The notes beneath the pieces were generated by a model, which was not told the DNA's origin, did no database searches, and was given only the letters and a program-made list of their open reading frames with translations. The translations under genes and the position numbers were made by a program. Positions 8,601 through 16,977 of a DNA stretch of 64,000 nucleotides are shown one piece after another. The stretch comes from Maribacter zhoushanensis (GTDB taxonomy: Bacteria > Bacteroidota > Bacteroidia > Flavobacteriales > Flavobacteriaceae): assembly GCF_029350975.1 (NCBI RefSeq), contig NZ_JARKMR010000001.1, forward strand, positions 930,001 to 994,000, in the 5' to 3' direction. The first letter of the stretch is position 1, and each line of letters begins with the position of its first letter.

Positions 8601-10233
8601 ACCATGAAACATCATTAATGCTTGGTTTATACCTCCAATAACCCATTGTGGTAAGATGTTCCGTAAAATTAAGTAGTTCGTCCTTTTCGTTTAATTCGTG
8701 CTCTATATGTAATGTACTTGTAATGTCACGGGTGGTACCAATCAACTCTCTTTCATTATTTACTTCATTAAAGACTATATCCGCAACTATTTCCAAAGTT
8801 CTTATGCTGCCATCTTTAATTATAATTCTATGAATGAACGTACATTGAGAATTTGTGTCTTGTACAAATTGCATTGAGTTGTCAACAATATGTTTATCAG
8901 CAGGATGTATACGTGTATAAAGCACCTCAAAATTCATAGGTCTATTTTTGTCGAAATCCATAATCTCATATAGATTTTCTGACCACTTAAACATACCGGT
9001 GTCAGGGCTCCATGACCATGTGCCTGCCTTTGTAGTTTTCTCTGTTAAACTTAATTGTTGATTGGTTTGTGTTAGCTCAAGTTCTCTACTTATTTTATTA
9101 GATATATCTTGTGTAGTGCCTATAAGTGATACTACATTACCATTAGAATCTGTAACAGCATCCGATACTATTTTTAAAGTTTTAATTGCGCCGTTCTCTA
9201 GTTGTATTCTATGTACAAATGAATGAGATTGTTTGTTAATTAAAATTTCATTGAATTTATCTTTTAGATAATCTAAGTCATCTGGGTGTACAAAGTTTTG
9301 TAATGTTTCAAAACTCATTTTTGTACCAAACTCTATTTCAAATATTCTATAGAGATTATCTGTCCATCTAAATTCATTTTTGCATAAATCTAACTGCCAA
9401 GACCCTGCATCATTTATTTTTTCAGTTAATATTAATTGTTGGTTAGCCTGTGAAAGCCTCTGTTTTGCAGTAATATTTTCCGTAATATCTTGACAGGTTC
9501 CCAGCATGGTCACAACCTCTCCTTTTTCGTTTGATATTACTTTGCCTGCTGAACAAAGTGTTTTAATGGTCCCGTCTTTTAATTGTATTCTGTATTTAGA
9601 TTCTGGAAAACTTTTAGTCTTTAGCGCTACATCAAATTTAGCGGCTATAGCATCTCTATCATCTTTGTGAACATAACTTAGATATATTTCTTGTGATATT
9701 GGGCAATTTTTATCGTGATTAAAAATTGAATAAAAATTATCAGACCATTTTAATTCGCCGGTAACTACATTCCAATTCCAGGAACCGGATTTCGCCAGTT
9801 TTTCGGCATAGTTTAATTGATGTTCTAATTGAAGCTTTTCTTGGTCTCTAGTGCTAGGTGTAAGGTCTTTGATAACTCCGCAAACACTAATGCATTCCCC
9901 GTTTACTTTAATAGGTTGGGCGGTTACTTGCAAATGCCGAGAATTGCCCTTTGCCGTTATAACTTCATAATCTATTTCAAATGGAGTGCCATTTTCTATA
10001 GCTTCTTTATGTGCTTTAAAAATTAGGTTTTTTGAAACATCTTCCTTGCAATTTCCATAACAATTTTTATCATTGGGAGTGAAATTTAACGGTACCTCAT
10101 GAATCTCTTTTAAGACAGTGTTCCACTCAAATACGTTTAATTTTATATCAAACTGAAACGTGCCAAGCTTGGGCTCTTTATCAATAGTTCCCAAAAGTTG
10201 ATTTGTATGCGAAAGAGTGCTTTCGTTACTCAT
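5689..10233 (-). CDS. Soluble sensor histidine kinase with ten tandem PAS domains
   Basis: 1514 residues and no transmembrane segment or signal, so cytoplasmic. Ten PAS/PAC units of about 125 residues follow each other from about residue 20 to 1270. Each starts with a G-[SY]-W-x-[WY] strand and a W-[ST]-[DE]-N-L-Y-x-I-[FY] motif and ends in an [IV]-G-[ST]-x-Q-[DN]-I-[ST] strand, followed by a linker of the type QLxxAExxAxMGSW. A HisKA helix follows with the phospho-acceptor H1307 in NHITSHNLRSPVSNL, then an ATPase domain (LVSNSLKY, DNGLGIDM, GLGLFLTK) to the C-terminus. The PAS units are clearly paralogous but diverged, indicating repeated internal duplication. The partner is the receiver protein 5 bp downstream. 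Ligands are not predictable. Confidence 0.95.
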   Translation of the reverse strand: MSNESTLSHTNQLLGTIDKEPKLGTFQFDIKLNVFEWNTVLKEIHEVPLNFTPNDKNCYGNCKEDVSKNLIFKAHKEAIENGTPFEIDYEVITAKGNSRHLQVTAQPIKVNGECISVCGVIKDLTPSTRDQEKLQLEHQLNYAEKLAKSGSWNWNVVTGELKWSDNFYSIFNHDKNCPISQEIYLSYVHKDDRDAIAAKFDVALKTKSFPESKYRIQLKDGTIKTLCSAGKVISNEKGEVVTMLGTCQDITENITAKQRLSQANQQLILTEKINDAGSWQLDLCKNEFRWTDNLYRIFEIEFGTKMSFETLQNFVHPDDLDYLKDKFNEILINKQSHSFVHRIQLENGAIKTLKIVSDAVTDSNGNVVSLIGTTQDISNKISRELELTQTNQQLSLTEKTTKAGTWSWSPDTGMFKWSENLYEIMDFDKNRPMNFEVLYTRIHPADKHIVDNSMQFVQDTNSQCTFIHRIIIKDGSIRTLEIVADIVFNEVNNERELIGTTRDITSTLHIEHELNEKDELLNFTEHLTTMGYWRYKPSINDVSWSDNLYIIFEQPQIDKLTFETFFDKIHPDDKCFVKERVALSIKDNKFYDFTTRILLKNNEIRVIQIIGKVTVNKTDGLQELLGVCLDITESHTKDLELSEKNYRLNVAEKMAMIGYWQWNTPTNEVVWSDNLHAIYGHEKGAPLSFETYINYIHEEDRERIVTSLTNAMRGGDFPESTYRIQLKNGTIKTIKSLGKIIRNSQGEVLEMTGVCQDISEEKIKELTLLQKNKQLNMAEQMAMLGSWEWKPKKNVCKWSDNLYRIYGYEIGSEITIDRELKSVYEPDLEGIQTVIKEIFEGIEHKRSTYRIISSNGEIKTLEVRREITKDKDGNIEIVGSTQNITNIIKAKQLIQEKNHLLSVSEEMAIMGSWKWNPKTEISTWSDNLYKIFGIDLNTQINVELFLSKVHPDDADRVSQHIKNILETHKRGKILSFRIIKDNGDIRSLELVSEIVEDKNGDIVELIGTTQDVTAKIKTQEKIKEKNQLLSYAEEIAMMGSWHYNIHSNTLKWSDNLYKIYGLKVNSPMSMKIFYSKIHPEDLENVKYQVKKCVEGDDSIKSIFFRIILNDGTVLSIESIAEATKNYAGEVVEVAGTAQNITERLKIEKDLLEKNQLLNFAEQLSSIGHWKWDIIQDVMDKSENLLKILDFEQGTKPDFNTYLKRVHPADREKVIDISQKIIETKKFDTFHHRIIKNDNAIKTIKIIGEVILDIDGNVIELIGSSQDITEQIEAQQKILDTNRSLEKSTITLTSKNKQLAEFNHITSHNLRSPVSNLNALLNLYNKTDDDNRKLEIFQKFEIVVEDLSDTLNALIETITIKHSAVIIKEDLSFEQILHKTKQILAAELIETGGRITCDFTKAKNVKYNPVYLESIFLNLVSNSLKYRSPNKIPEIFISSEMVNGRVLLEFKDNGLGIDMKMHGQKIFGLNKVFHKHPEARGLGLFLTKAQISSMGGSISVDSEVNNGTTFYITLN

Positions 10234-10423
10234 TCTAAAAAGATGTTTTAAATGGGTAGTGTTTGTAGCTATACAGCTACAAGGTAATTATTAAATATTT
10301 GATATATAGTATGTTTTTAGATTTTGATACAACAAACTTTACAATCAGGTATTTTTTGTATTCAAATACAAACCGCTAAATTCGAACGCTTGAAGTTATA
10401 TCAATAATTTGCTAAACCTTTCT

Positions 10424-13015
10424 ATGTCAAAATTTAAAACCGATTTTAAATTCCTCTCTATTTTAAATCTTCGTATTTCTCTTATTGTATGCGTCTATTT
10501 ATTTCTGAATGTACATAAGCTTTTTTCTCAAAACGATACTATTTTCTATGATGCCAAATGGAAGGTTGTTTCTAAAGAGGAGGCTTCATTTTTTAGACCT
10601 AAAATTGAAAAAATAGGAGACTTGTATAAAGTTGAAGATTATTATATAAATGGTAATGTACAGATGCGGGGTATGTCTTCAAGCAATGAAAAAGATATTT
10701 GGGAGGGTGTTGTTACTTGGTATAAAAAAGATGGAAAACCATATCAGCAAGGTACGTATGCTAATAATAGATTAAATGGTGAATACATTTCCTATGAAGG
10801 CGATGAAAAAATCATAGCGTACTATAAAGATGGGTATTTTAATTCCGGTAAAATGATTTCAGATTATGGTGAGGGTCATTTTTATCAGGAGAAAAAAGGA
10901 GATACGTTAGTACAGATCTATTATGACGATGATAGAAAAGATATTAGATATGAGAATTATAGTACATTAAAAAAAGGAAATTATTATTCAAGATACTATG
11001 GTGATGATGGTGAATTATTAGGTGACCGCACCTTACATTCTAACGGTTATGTTAAAGGGATAGAAGTCTTTTATTACTATAACCCTATGAGAATTCAGCA
11101 AATAAGATATATGCCTTACGGTAGGGAATTAGTTAGCGCAACATATTACGGTAACGGGCAAGTACGGGAAAAAGTCAATGTCAATGATAAATGGTCAAAA
11201 GAATATTTTTCTAAGAAAGGAGACCTTTTGGGTAAAATTGAATTTGCTTTAGATGGAGATTATTTACGCCCCATGTATGGTAAACTCATAAAATTTCAGT
11301 TAAGCAAAACCAAAGAATATAATGAAGCTATTGGTTCTGTTACTACCTATACTGATGGGAAAATCATTGAGGAAGAAATTTTCAATGCTGATAATAAAAG
11401 GGCAAGATTGGTCCAATTTGAAAATGGGTTTAAATCTTTACAGATAAATTTTGACGATAACGGTAAAGAAATCCATAGAATGACTTTTAAAAATGGTCTG
11501 CCTTTTCACGGTACCGAAACTACCAATCATCACAGTATTGTTTATGAAGATGGTGAATTGGTAGAAGAGGTGGTTTTTTACAGAAATACTCAGAAGCCGC
11601 AAAAGAAAATGAGTAAGACCAAAGAGGTTTATTATGGCTTTGATGGAGATATACTGGGTGAGTTGAACATAAAGTTTGAAAACGGATTTAGTTCTCCTTG
11701 GCAAGGTCATCGATTTACTCTGGGGTCAGAGAATGGCGAGGTATTAGGTGTTAGTGAATTTAAAGATGGGGCGTTGGTAAAACGAACGGATTTTAGAAAA
11801 CGCTTGGTAGGAAAAGATCGCTACGCAACTTTCAAAAAACTTGAAGAGTATGGTAATGATGGCTATGATAAAATAAGAGAGATTCGTTTTTATAGTAATG
11901 GGAAAATGCAAAGTGATATAACCTTTTCTAAATACAAGGAAGTGAAAGGGGTGTTTTTTAATGACGAAGGTGAACAATTAGGTGTTTTTGATTATGAAAA
12001 TAAAGAAGGTAAAATGTATAAATTCTTTGTTGATACAAATGAGATTCAATTGGTAGAAGCTTATGAGAATGGTAACCTAGTAGCATCAAAAAGATATGAG
12101 ATGCAGAGGAATGTAGATTATGACAAGCGTAAACCAATTTTAATACATGATTTTGATATTACTTGTTGTGAGTCTTTTTATAGTGATGAAACAGCAGAGC
12201 TGCTTGGTCGTGTTGAATATGTAAATAATAAACCTTGGAAAGGAACTGCATATAATACTGCCGATAGAACAAAGTATATCATAGAAAATGGTGAACGGAA
12301 TGGTGCATACGTAAAGTATGATTACAGTGGTAAACGTATTGAAGAAGGTAGTTATGTAGATGACAAAAGAGAAGGGTTGTTTAATTATTACAACTATTTT
12401 GGAGTGCTGAAAAAGACCGAAATGTACAAGGATGATAAGCTAGATGGCGATACGGTATTTTATAATGAAGACCAGGAGGTACTTGCAAGTATACAATACT
12501 CAAAAGGTACACCATTTGAAGGAACACGACTTTTAAATAACTATTCAAAGGGCAAGTCTAACCAAGAATCTTTTAAAAAAGGTTTATTGGTAGAGCGTAT
12601 AAGTTATGGGGAGAATGGTAAGAGCATAAGTACGTATATAAACGGGCAAGAGCATCAAACTATATCTTACTACCCAGATTCAGATTTAGTCCGACTTAAA
12701 TATCAAACAAAGAACAACTATATAGATGGTGATGTATTTAGGTATGATGTAGAGGGAAAGCAGCAATATACGGCTAAGGTAAAAAGAGGAGAGTTAATTT
12801 CTGGAACTATACTGCTAATGTCTAACGACTATAATAACAGAGTTAGTCATATTAAAGTAATCAAAAATGAGCAGATGGTACACATGGAAGTCATAGATAT
12901 TGATGGTATTTCTATTTTTGAAGCAAAAGAGAAAACTATGTTAGGATCTCAACCAGAATATCTGAATCGTTTAAATATCAGTGCAAAATTTATTGACGCC
13001 TATAAGTTGTACTAA
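10424..13015 (+). CDS. Large secreted YwqK/MORN-repeat-like protein
   Basis: 863 residues from ATG at 10424. The frame could begin at TTG 10409, but the ATG gives a normal basic N-terminus. An N-terminal hydrophobic signal (about 15-36, ending KLFSQ) precedes a long chain of short repeats of the type G-x-Y-x-x-Y-[YFD]-x-[DNS]-G-K, for example LNGEYISYEGD, NGAYVKYDYSGKRIEEGSY and REGLFNYYNYFG. These are the MORN_2 / YwqK antitoxin-component repeats common in Bacteroidota. The repeats form a beta-rich rod; the function is unknown and the 'antitoxin' label from Bacillus is not evidence of such a role here. It is divergent from the PAS kinase gene. Confidence 0.7.
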   Translation: MSKFKTDFKFLSILNLRISLIVCVYLFLNVHKLFSQNDTIFYDAKWKVVSKEEASFFRPKIEKIGDLYKVEDYYINGNVQMRGMSSSNEKDIWEGVVTWYKKDGKPYQQGTYANNRLNGEYISYEGDEKIIAYYKDGYFNSGKMISDYGEGHFYQEKKGDTLVQIYYDDDRKDIRYENYSTLKKGNYYSRYYGDDGELLGDRTLHSNGYVKGIEVFYYYNPMRIQQIRYMPYGRELVSATYYGNGQVREKVNVNDKWSKEYFSKKGDLLGKIEFALDGDYLRPMYGKLIKFQLSKTKEYNEAIGSVTTYTDGKIIEEEIFNADNKRARLVQFENGFKSLQINFDDNGKEIHRMTFKNGLPFHGTETTNHHSIVYEDGELVEEVVFYRNTQKPQKKMSKTKEVYYGFDGDILGELNIKFENGFSSPWQGHRFTLGSENGEVLGVSEFKDGALVKRTDFRKRLVGKDRYATFKKLEEYGNDGYDKIREIRFYSNGKMQSDITFSKYKEVKGVFFNDEGEQLGVFDYENKEGKMYKFFVDTNEIQLVEAYENGNLVASKRYEMQRNVDYDKRKPILIHDFDITCCESFYSDETAELLGRVEYVNNKPWKGTAYNTADRTKYIIENGERNGAYVKYDYSGKRIEEGSYVDDKREGLFNYYNYFGVLKKTEMYKDDKLDGDTVFYNEDQEVLASIQYSKGTPFEGTRLLNNYSKGKSNQESFKKGLLVERISYGENGKSISTYINGQEHQTISYYPDSDLVRLKYQTKNNYIDGDVFRYDVEGKQQYTAKVKRGELISGTILLMSNDYNNRVSHIKVIKNEQMVHMEVIDIDGISIFEAKEKTMLGSQPEYLNRLNISAKFIDAYKLY

Positions 13016-13074
13016 AATTGATAATACACCATTGTTTTTTAGTAACGGTAGGTAGTATGTTATTCTATAAATAT

Positions 13075-13112
13075 AAAAGAAGGGAGTTGATAGACATCAA
13101 CTCCCTTCTTTT
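13075..13112. terminator. Bidirectional terminator hairpin
   Basis: A perfect 17-bp stem (13075-13091 with 13096-13112) with loop AGAC sits between the convergent MORN-repeat gene and the M3 peptidase gene. A and T tracts at the two sides let it serve both strands. Confidence 0.85.
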
Positions 13113-13137
13113 GTTCTTTAGCCATTTGGCTTAAAAA

Positions 13138-15162
13138 TTATGATTGTAATAATCCAGCTCGCTCCAATAATGCTTCTACCTTTGGTTCTGCGCCTCTAAA
13201 TCTTTTGTAAAGTGTCATCGGGTTTTCTGTGCCACCTTGTGACAATACATTGTCTTTAAATTTAGTAGCTACTTCTTTGTTGAAAATACCTTTTTCCTTA
13301 AAGTAGGCAAAGGCATCTGCATCTAGCACTTCTGCCCATTTGTAACTGTAGTAACCAGAAGAGTATCCTCCTTGAAATATATGAGAGAATGCGGTGCTCA
13401 TACAAGTTTCTGGTGTTGCGGGGTAAAGACTGGTATCTTTAAATGCTTCGTCTTCGTGTGCTTTTACGTTGGTAATACTTGTTGGGTCAATTCCGTGCCA
13501 AGACATATCCAATAATCCAAAACTTAACTGTCGTAAGGTTTGCATACCTTCTTGAAAGGTTGCCGATTCTTTTATTTTTTCAACCAGTTCCATAGGTATG
13601 GTTTCCCCGGTTTCGTAATGCTTTGCGAACAGTTCTAATGCTTCTTTTTCGTAACACCAGTTTTCTAAAACCTGACTAGGCAATTCTACAAAATCCCAAA
13701 AAACAGATGTTCCAGAAAGGCTAGGGTAGGTGGTGTTTGCCAGCATACCGTGTAAACCATGACCAAATTCATGGAATAAAGTTGTTACTTCATTAAAAGT
13801 CAATAATGAAGGCTTGCTTTTTGTTGATGGTGTAAAGTTGCAAACGTTTGATATATGCGGACGCACATTTTCGCCATTACGCTTCCATTGACTTTTAAAA
13901 GAAGTCATCCATGCCCCACCTCTTTTTCCTGCTCTAGGATGAAAATCTGCATAGAACAATGAAATAAAGTTTTTATCGGCATCGTACACTTTATATGTTT
14001 TAACCTCCTCATGATATTTTTCAATGTCATGAACCTCTTCAAATTGTAAATCGAATAAGTTTTCAGCTACTTTAAAAACACCGTTTATTACATTTTCAAG
14101 TTTAAAATAAGGCTTCAACTTTTCATCATCTAAATTGAAAAGCTCTTGCTTCAATTTCTCAGAGTAGTAGCTACTGTCCCATTTCTCTAAGCGGTCAATG
14201 TTGTCAAGTTTTTTTGCAAAATCTTCTAATTGCTTAAACTCACGTTCTGCAGCTGGCTTTGCTTTTTCCAAAAGTTCATTTAAGAAAGAATGCACTTTTT
14301 CAGGAGTTTCTGCCATGCGCTCTTCCAATACAAAATTGGCATGCGTTTTATAACCTAATAGGTTGGCTCTTTCAAAACGTAATTTGGCTATTTCCAAAAC
14401 GTTTTCTTGGTTGTCCAATTCGTCATTATGAAAAGCCTTACTACCAAACGCCAATGAAAGCTCTTTACGTAACGCACGGTTTTTAGCGTATTTCATGAAG
14501 GGGATATAGCTAGGGTAATCTAAAGTAATCATCCAGCCATCTTCCTTGCCTTTGGAGATTGCCAACTGTGCAGCAGCTTCTTTTTCGCCTTCTGGCAATC
14601 CGTCTACATCTGCTTCATCTGTTAGGTGTAATTGATATTTGTTTGTTTCGGCAAGTACATTCTCGCCAAAAGTCAATTTTAGCTTAGCAAGTTTGGCATC
14701 TATCTCACGTAAACGAGTTTTTTTATCTTCGGATAAATTAGCTCCGTTTCTACTAAAACTCTTGTATTTCTTATCTAAAAGAGTGCTTTGCTCAACAGTA
14801 AGGTTCAAACTATCCTTTTGGTCATAAACTGCTTTTACTCTCTTGAACAAATCTTCGTTTAAAGTAATATCATTTCCAAATTCAGATAATAGCGGAGAAA
14901 TTTCTTGTGCAATTTTCTGAATCTCCTCATTGGTTTCAGCTGAGTTTAAATTGAAAAACACACTAGAGATTCGGTCTAATTGCTGACCTGAGAATTCTAA
15001 GGCTTCTATCGTGTTTTCAAAAGTAGGTGCTTCAGTATTATTGGTAATAGCGTCTATTTCTGCTCGTGCATCTTCTATAGATTGTAAAAATGCAGGCTTA
15101 AAATGCTCGTTTTTAATTTGGGAAAAAGGAGCGGTATCAAATGGGGATAATAATGGATTCAT
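13138..15162 (-). CDS. M3 family metallopeptidase (peptidyl-dipeptidase Dcp / oligopeptidase A type)
   Basis: 674 residues, the usual length for cytoplasmic M3 oligopeptidases. The zinc site HEFGH is at 464-468 (TLFHEFGHGLHGML), with the downstream Glu expected in FWDFVELPSQVLENW. These enzymes cut short peptides left by proteases and signal-peptide degradation. No signal peptide is visible (MNPLLSPFDTAPF), so cytosolic action is likely. The gene starts 30 bp after purE and ends at the strong hairpin at 13075-13112, so it looks like the last gene of a purK-purE-peptidase unit. Dcp and OpdA types cannot be separated by eye. Confidence 0.93.
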   Translation of the reverse strand: MNPLLSPFDTAPFSQIKNEHFKPAFLQSIEDARAEIDAITNNTEAPTFENTIEALEFSGQQLDRISSVFFNLNSAETNEEIQKIAQEISPLLSEFGNDITLNEDLFKRVKAVYDQKDSLNLTVEQSTLLDKKYKSFSRNGANLSEDKKTRLREIDAKLAKLKLTFGENVLAETNKYQLHLTDEADVDGLPEGEKEAAAQLAISKGKEDGWMITLDYPSYIPFMKYAKNRALRKELSLAFGSKAFHNDELDNQENVLEIAKLRFERANLLGYKTHANFVLEERMAETPEKVHSFLNELLEKAKPAAEREFKQLEDFAKKLDNIDRLEKWDSSYYSEKLKQELFNLDDEKLKPYFKLENVINGVFKVAENLFDLQFEEVHDIEKYHEEVKTYKVYDADKNFISLFYADFHPRAGKRGGAWMTSFKSQWKRNGENVRPHISNVCNFTPSTKSKPSLLTFNEVTTLFHEFGHGLHGMLANTTYPSLSGTSVFWDFVELPSQVLENWCYEKEALELFAKHYETGETIPMELVEKIKESATFQEGMQTLRQLSFGLLDMSWHGIDPTSITNVKAHEDEAFKDTSLYPATPETCMSTAFSHIFQGGYSSGYYSYKWAEVLDADAFAYFKEKGIFNKEVATKFKDNVLSQGGTENPMTLYKRFRGAEPKVEALLERAGLLQS

Positions 15163-15192
15163 ATTTCTTGTATTGAGATTTTTTGTAGATGG

Positions 15193-15681
15193 CTATTTAC
15201 CGTTTACAGCCTTTGCGCCATCTATTACTTTTTGCTTTAAACCTTCTTTGTATAAAATCATCTTGTCTAAAACACATTTGTCTGAACTGCCAATAATCTG
15301 TGCGGCAAGTATTCCTGCATTTTTTGCTCCGTTAAGAGCAACGGTTGCAACCGGTACGCCACCTGGCATTTGAAGAATAGAAAGAACAGAATCCCATCCA
15401 TCTATTGAATTACTACTTTTTACTGGCACGCCGATAACAGGTAAGGGTGACATTGAAGCGACCATACCTGGTAAATGTGCAGCACCTCCTGCGCCGGCAA
15501 TAATTACCGAATACCCGTTGATGTGTGCATTTTTGCTGAAATCGAATAATTTTTCTGGTGTTCTATGCGCAGATACAATATCTACATCTACCTCTATATC
15601 AAAACCTTTTAAAATATCTATGGCATCTTGCATTACGGGCATGTCACTTGTACTACCCATTACTACGGCTACTTTACTCAT
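15193..15681 (-). CDS. purE: N5-carboxyaminoimidazole ribonucleotide mutase (class I PurE)
   Basis: 162 residues, typical for class I PurE, which moves the carboxyl group of N5-CAIR to C4 to give CAIR in purine synthesis. Visible signatures are MGSTSDMPVM at the N-terminus (phosphate-binding loop), SAHRTPEKL, and the GGAAHLPGMVAS loop with the catalytic His. It lies 5 bp after purK, whose product supplies N5-CAIR, so the pair is translationally close and co-transcribed. No PurR-type operator was recognised. Confidence 0.96.
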   Translation of the reverse strand: MSKVAVVMGSTSDMPVMQDAIDILKGFDIEVDVDIVSAHRTPEKLFDFSKNAHINGYSVIIAGAGGAAHLPGMVASMSPLPVIGVPVKSSNSIDGWDSVLSILQMPGGVPVATVALNGAKNAGILAAQIIGSSDKCVLDKMILYKEGLKQKVIDGAKAVNGK

Positions 15682-15686
15682 ATTTT

Positions 15687-16841
15687 TTATTTTGAAATCA
15701 CTTGAATTGTTTCTTTTACTTTTTCGGCAATGGCTCTTGCTTTTGCTAAATCATCATTTACAATGGTAACATGTCCCATTTTTCGAAATGGTCTTGTTTG
15801 TGCCTTTCCGTATATATGCGGAGTAACATTTTCCATCGCTAAAATTTCTTCTATATTTTTATAGACAACATCACCTGTGTAGCCTTCTGCGCCTACTAAA
15901 TTGACCATTACACCTGCCACTTTACTATCGGTGTTACCTAATGGCAAACCTAGAATACTGCGTATGTGTTGTTCAAATTGGTTGGTGTAACTTGCTTCTA
16001 TGCTATAATGCCCGCTATTATGTGGTCTTGGCGCTACCTCGTTCACCAATATTTTGTCATCTTCAGTTTGGAACATTTCTACGGCTAGTAATCCTGTAAG
16101 CCCTATTTTGTCAGCTACTTTCAGTGCCAATGCTCTTGCTTTTTCAGCTACTTCATCATCAATACGTGCCGGGCAGATTACATACTCAACCTGGTTGGCT
16201 TCCGGGTGAAACTCCATCTCCACAACAGGGTAGGTCTTAATTTCTCCCTCAGCATTTCTAGATACAATAACGGCTAATTCGTTTTTAAAAGGAATCATGG
16301 TTTCTGCAATGCATTCACCAGCTGGTAATCCTTCTAAATCTGCCATGGTTCTAACCACTTTAACTCCTTGCCCGTCATAACCAAACTGGGCTACTTTCCA
16401 AACAAAAGGAAATTGTAGACCTCCGTTGTTTATACTATCCTTTATCTCGCTTGAGTATGCAAAACGATGAAAATCTGCTGTAGGTATTTCATTATCTACA
16501 TAGAATAATTTTTGTTTCGCTTTGTTTTGTATAATGCGTAAGGCCTTTGGCTGTGGATATACTTTTACGCCTTCATTTTCTAGCTTCTCTAGCGCATCAA
16601 GATTTACGTTTTCAATTTCAATGGTCAATACATCTACATCTTTTCCAAAATTGTAAACCGTATCAAAATCCAATAGACTGCCTTGAACAAATTCGTTACA
16701 TGACATTCTACTTGGTGCTTCAGAAGAACCGTCTAAAACTTTAGTGTAAATATCCCATTTTCGTGTTTCGTACAACATCATTTTACCTAGTTGACCACCA
16801 CCTAAAATGCCTAATTTAAAACCTGAAGAAAAATAATCCAT
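15687..16841 (-). CDS. purK: 5-(carboxyamino)imidazole ribonucleotide synthase
   Basis: 384 residues of an ATP-grasp enzyme that carboxylates aminoimidazole ribonucleotide with bicarbonate and ATP. The N-terminus has LGILGGGQLGKMM; the ATP-grasp core includes FPFVWKVAQFGYDGQGVKV and VNEVAPRPHNSGHY near residue 265, the diagnostic PurK stretch. The C-terminal domain ends with a lid containing HIYGKAQTRPFRKMGHVT. First gene of the purK-purE-peptidase group, divergent from the hpt-adk fusion with 136 bp between. Confidence 0.96.
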   Translation of the reverse strand: MDYFSSGFKLGILGGGQLGKMMLYETRKWDIYTKVLDGSSEAPSRMSCNEFVQGSLLDFDTVYNFGKDVDVLTIEIENVNLDALEKLENEGVKVYPQPKALRIIQNKAKQKLFYVDNEIPTADFHRFAYSSEIKDSINNGGLQFPFVWKVAQFGYDGQGVKVVRTMADLEGLPAGECIAETMIPFKNELAVIVSRNAEGEIKTYPVVEMEFHPEANQVEYVICPARIDDEVAEKARALALKVADKIGLTGLLAVEMFQTEDDKILVNEVAPRPHNSGHYSIEASYTNQFEQHIRSILGLPLGNTDSKVAGVMVNLVGAEGYTGDVVYKNIEEILAMENVTPHIYGKAQTRPFRKMGHVTIVNDDLAKARAIAEKVKETIQVISK

Positions 16842-16946
16842 ATAATTGTTGCTTTTGGCAGTTGAAAAAACGCCTTAAGTACTACAAAAATACGGTTAAA
16901 TCTTAGAAACCAATTCCTTTCTATTCAAAAACACAAGGCAATAGCT

Positions 16947-16954
16947 TATCTTTG
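16947..16954 (+). promoter_or_regulatory. Candidate -7 box for hpt-adk
   Basis: TATCTTTG (TAnnTTTG) lies 23 bp before the TTG start at 16978. A -33 TTTG is not clear. The identical octamer occurs before the Mur-ligase gene at 46251. Confidence 0.4.
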
Positions 16955-16977
16955 CCAACCTTGATAATTTATGAAAA

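Noticed and set aside
10409-10423. TTG start of the MORN-repeat gene
   Set aside because: The ATG 15 bp later gives the same frame and a normal N-terminus.
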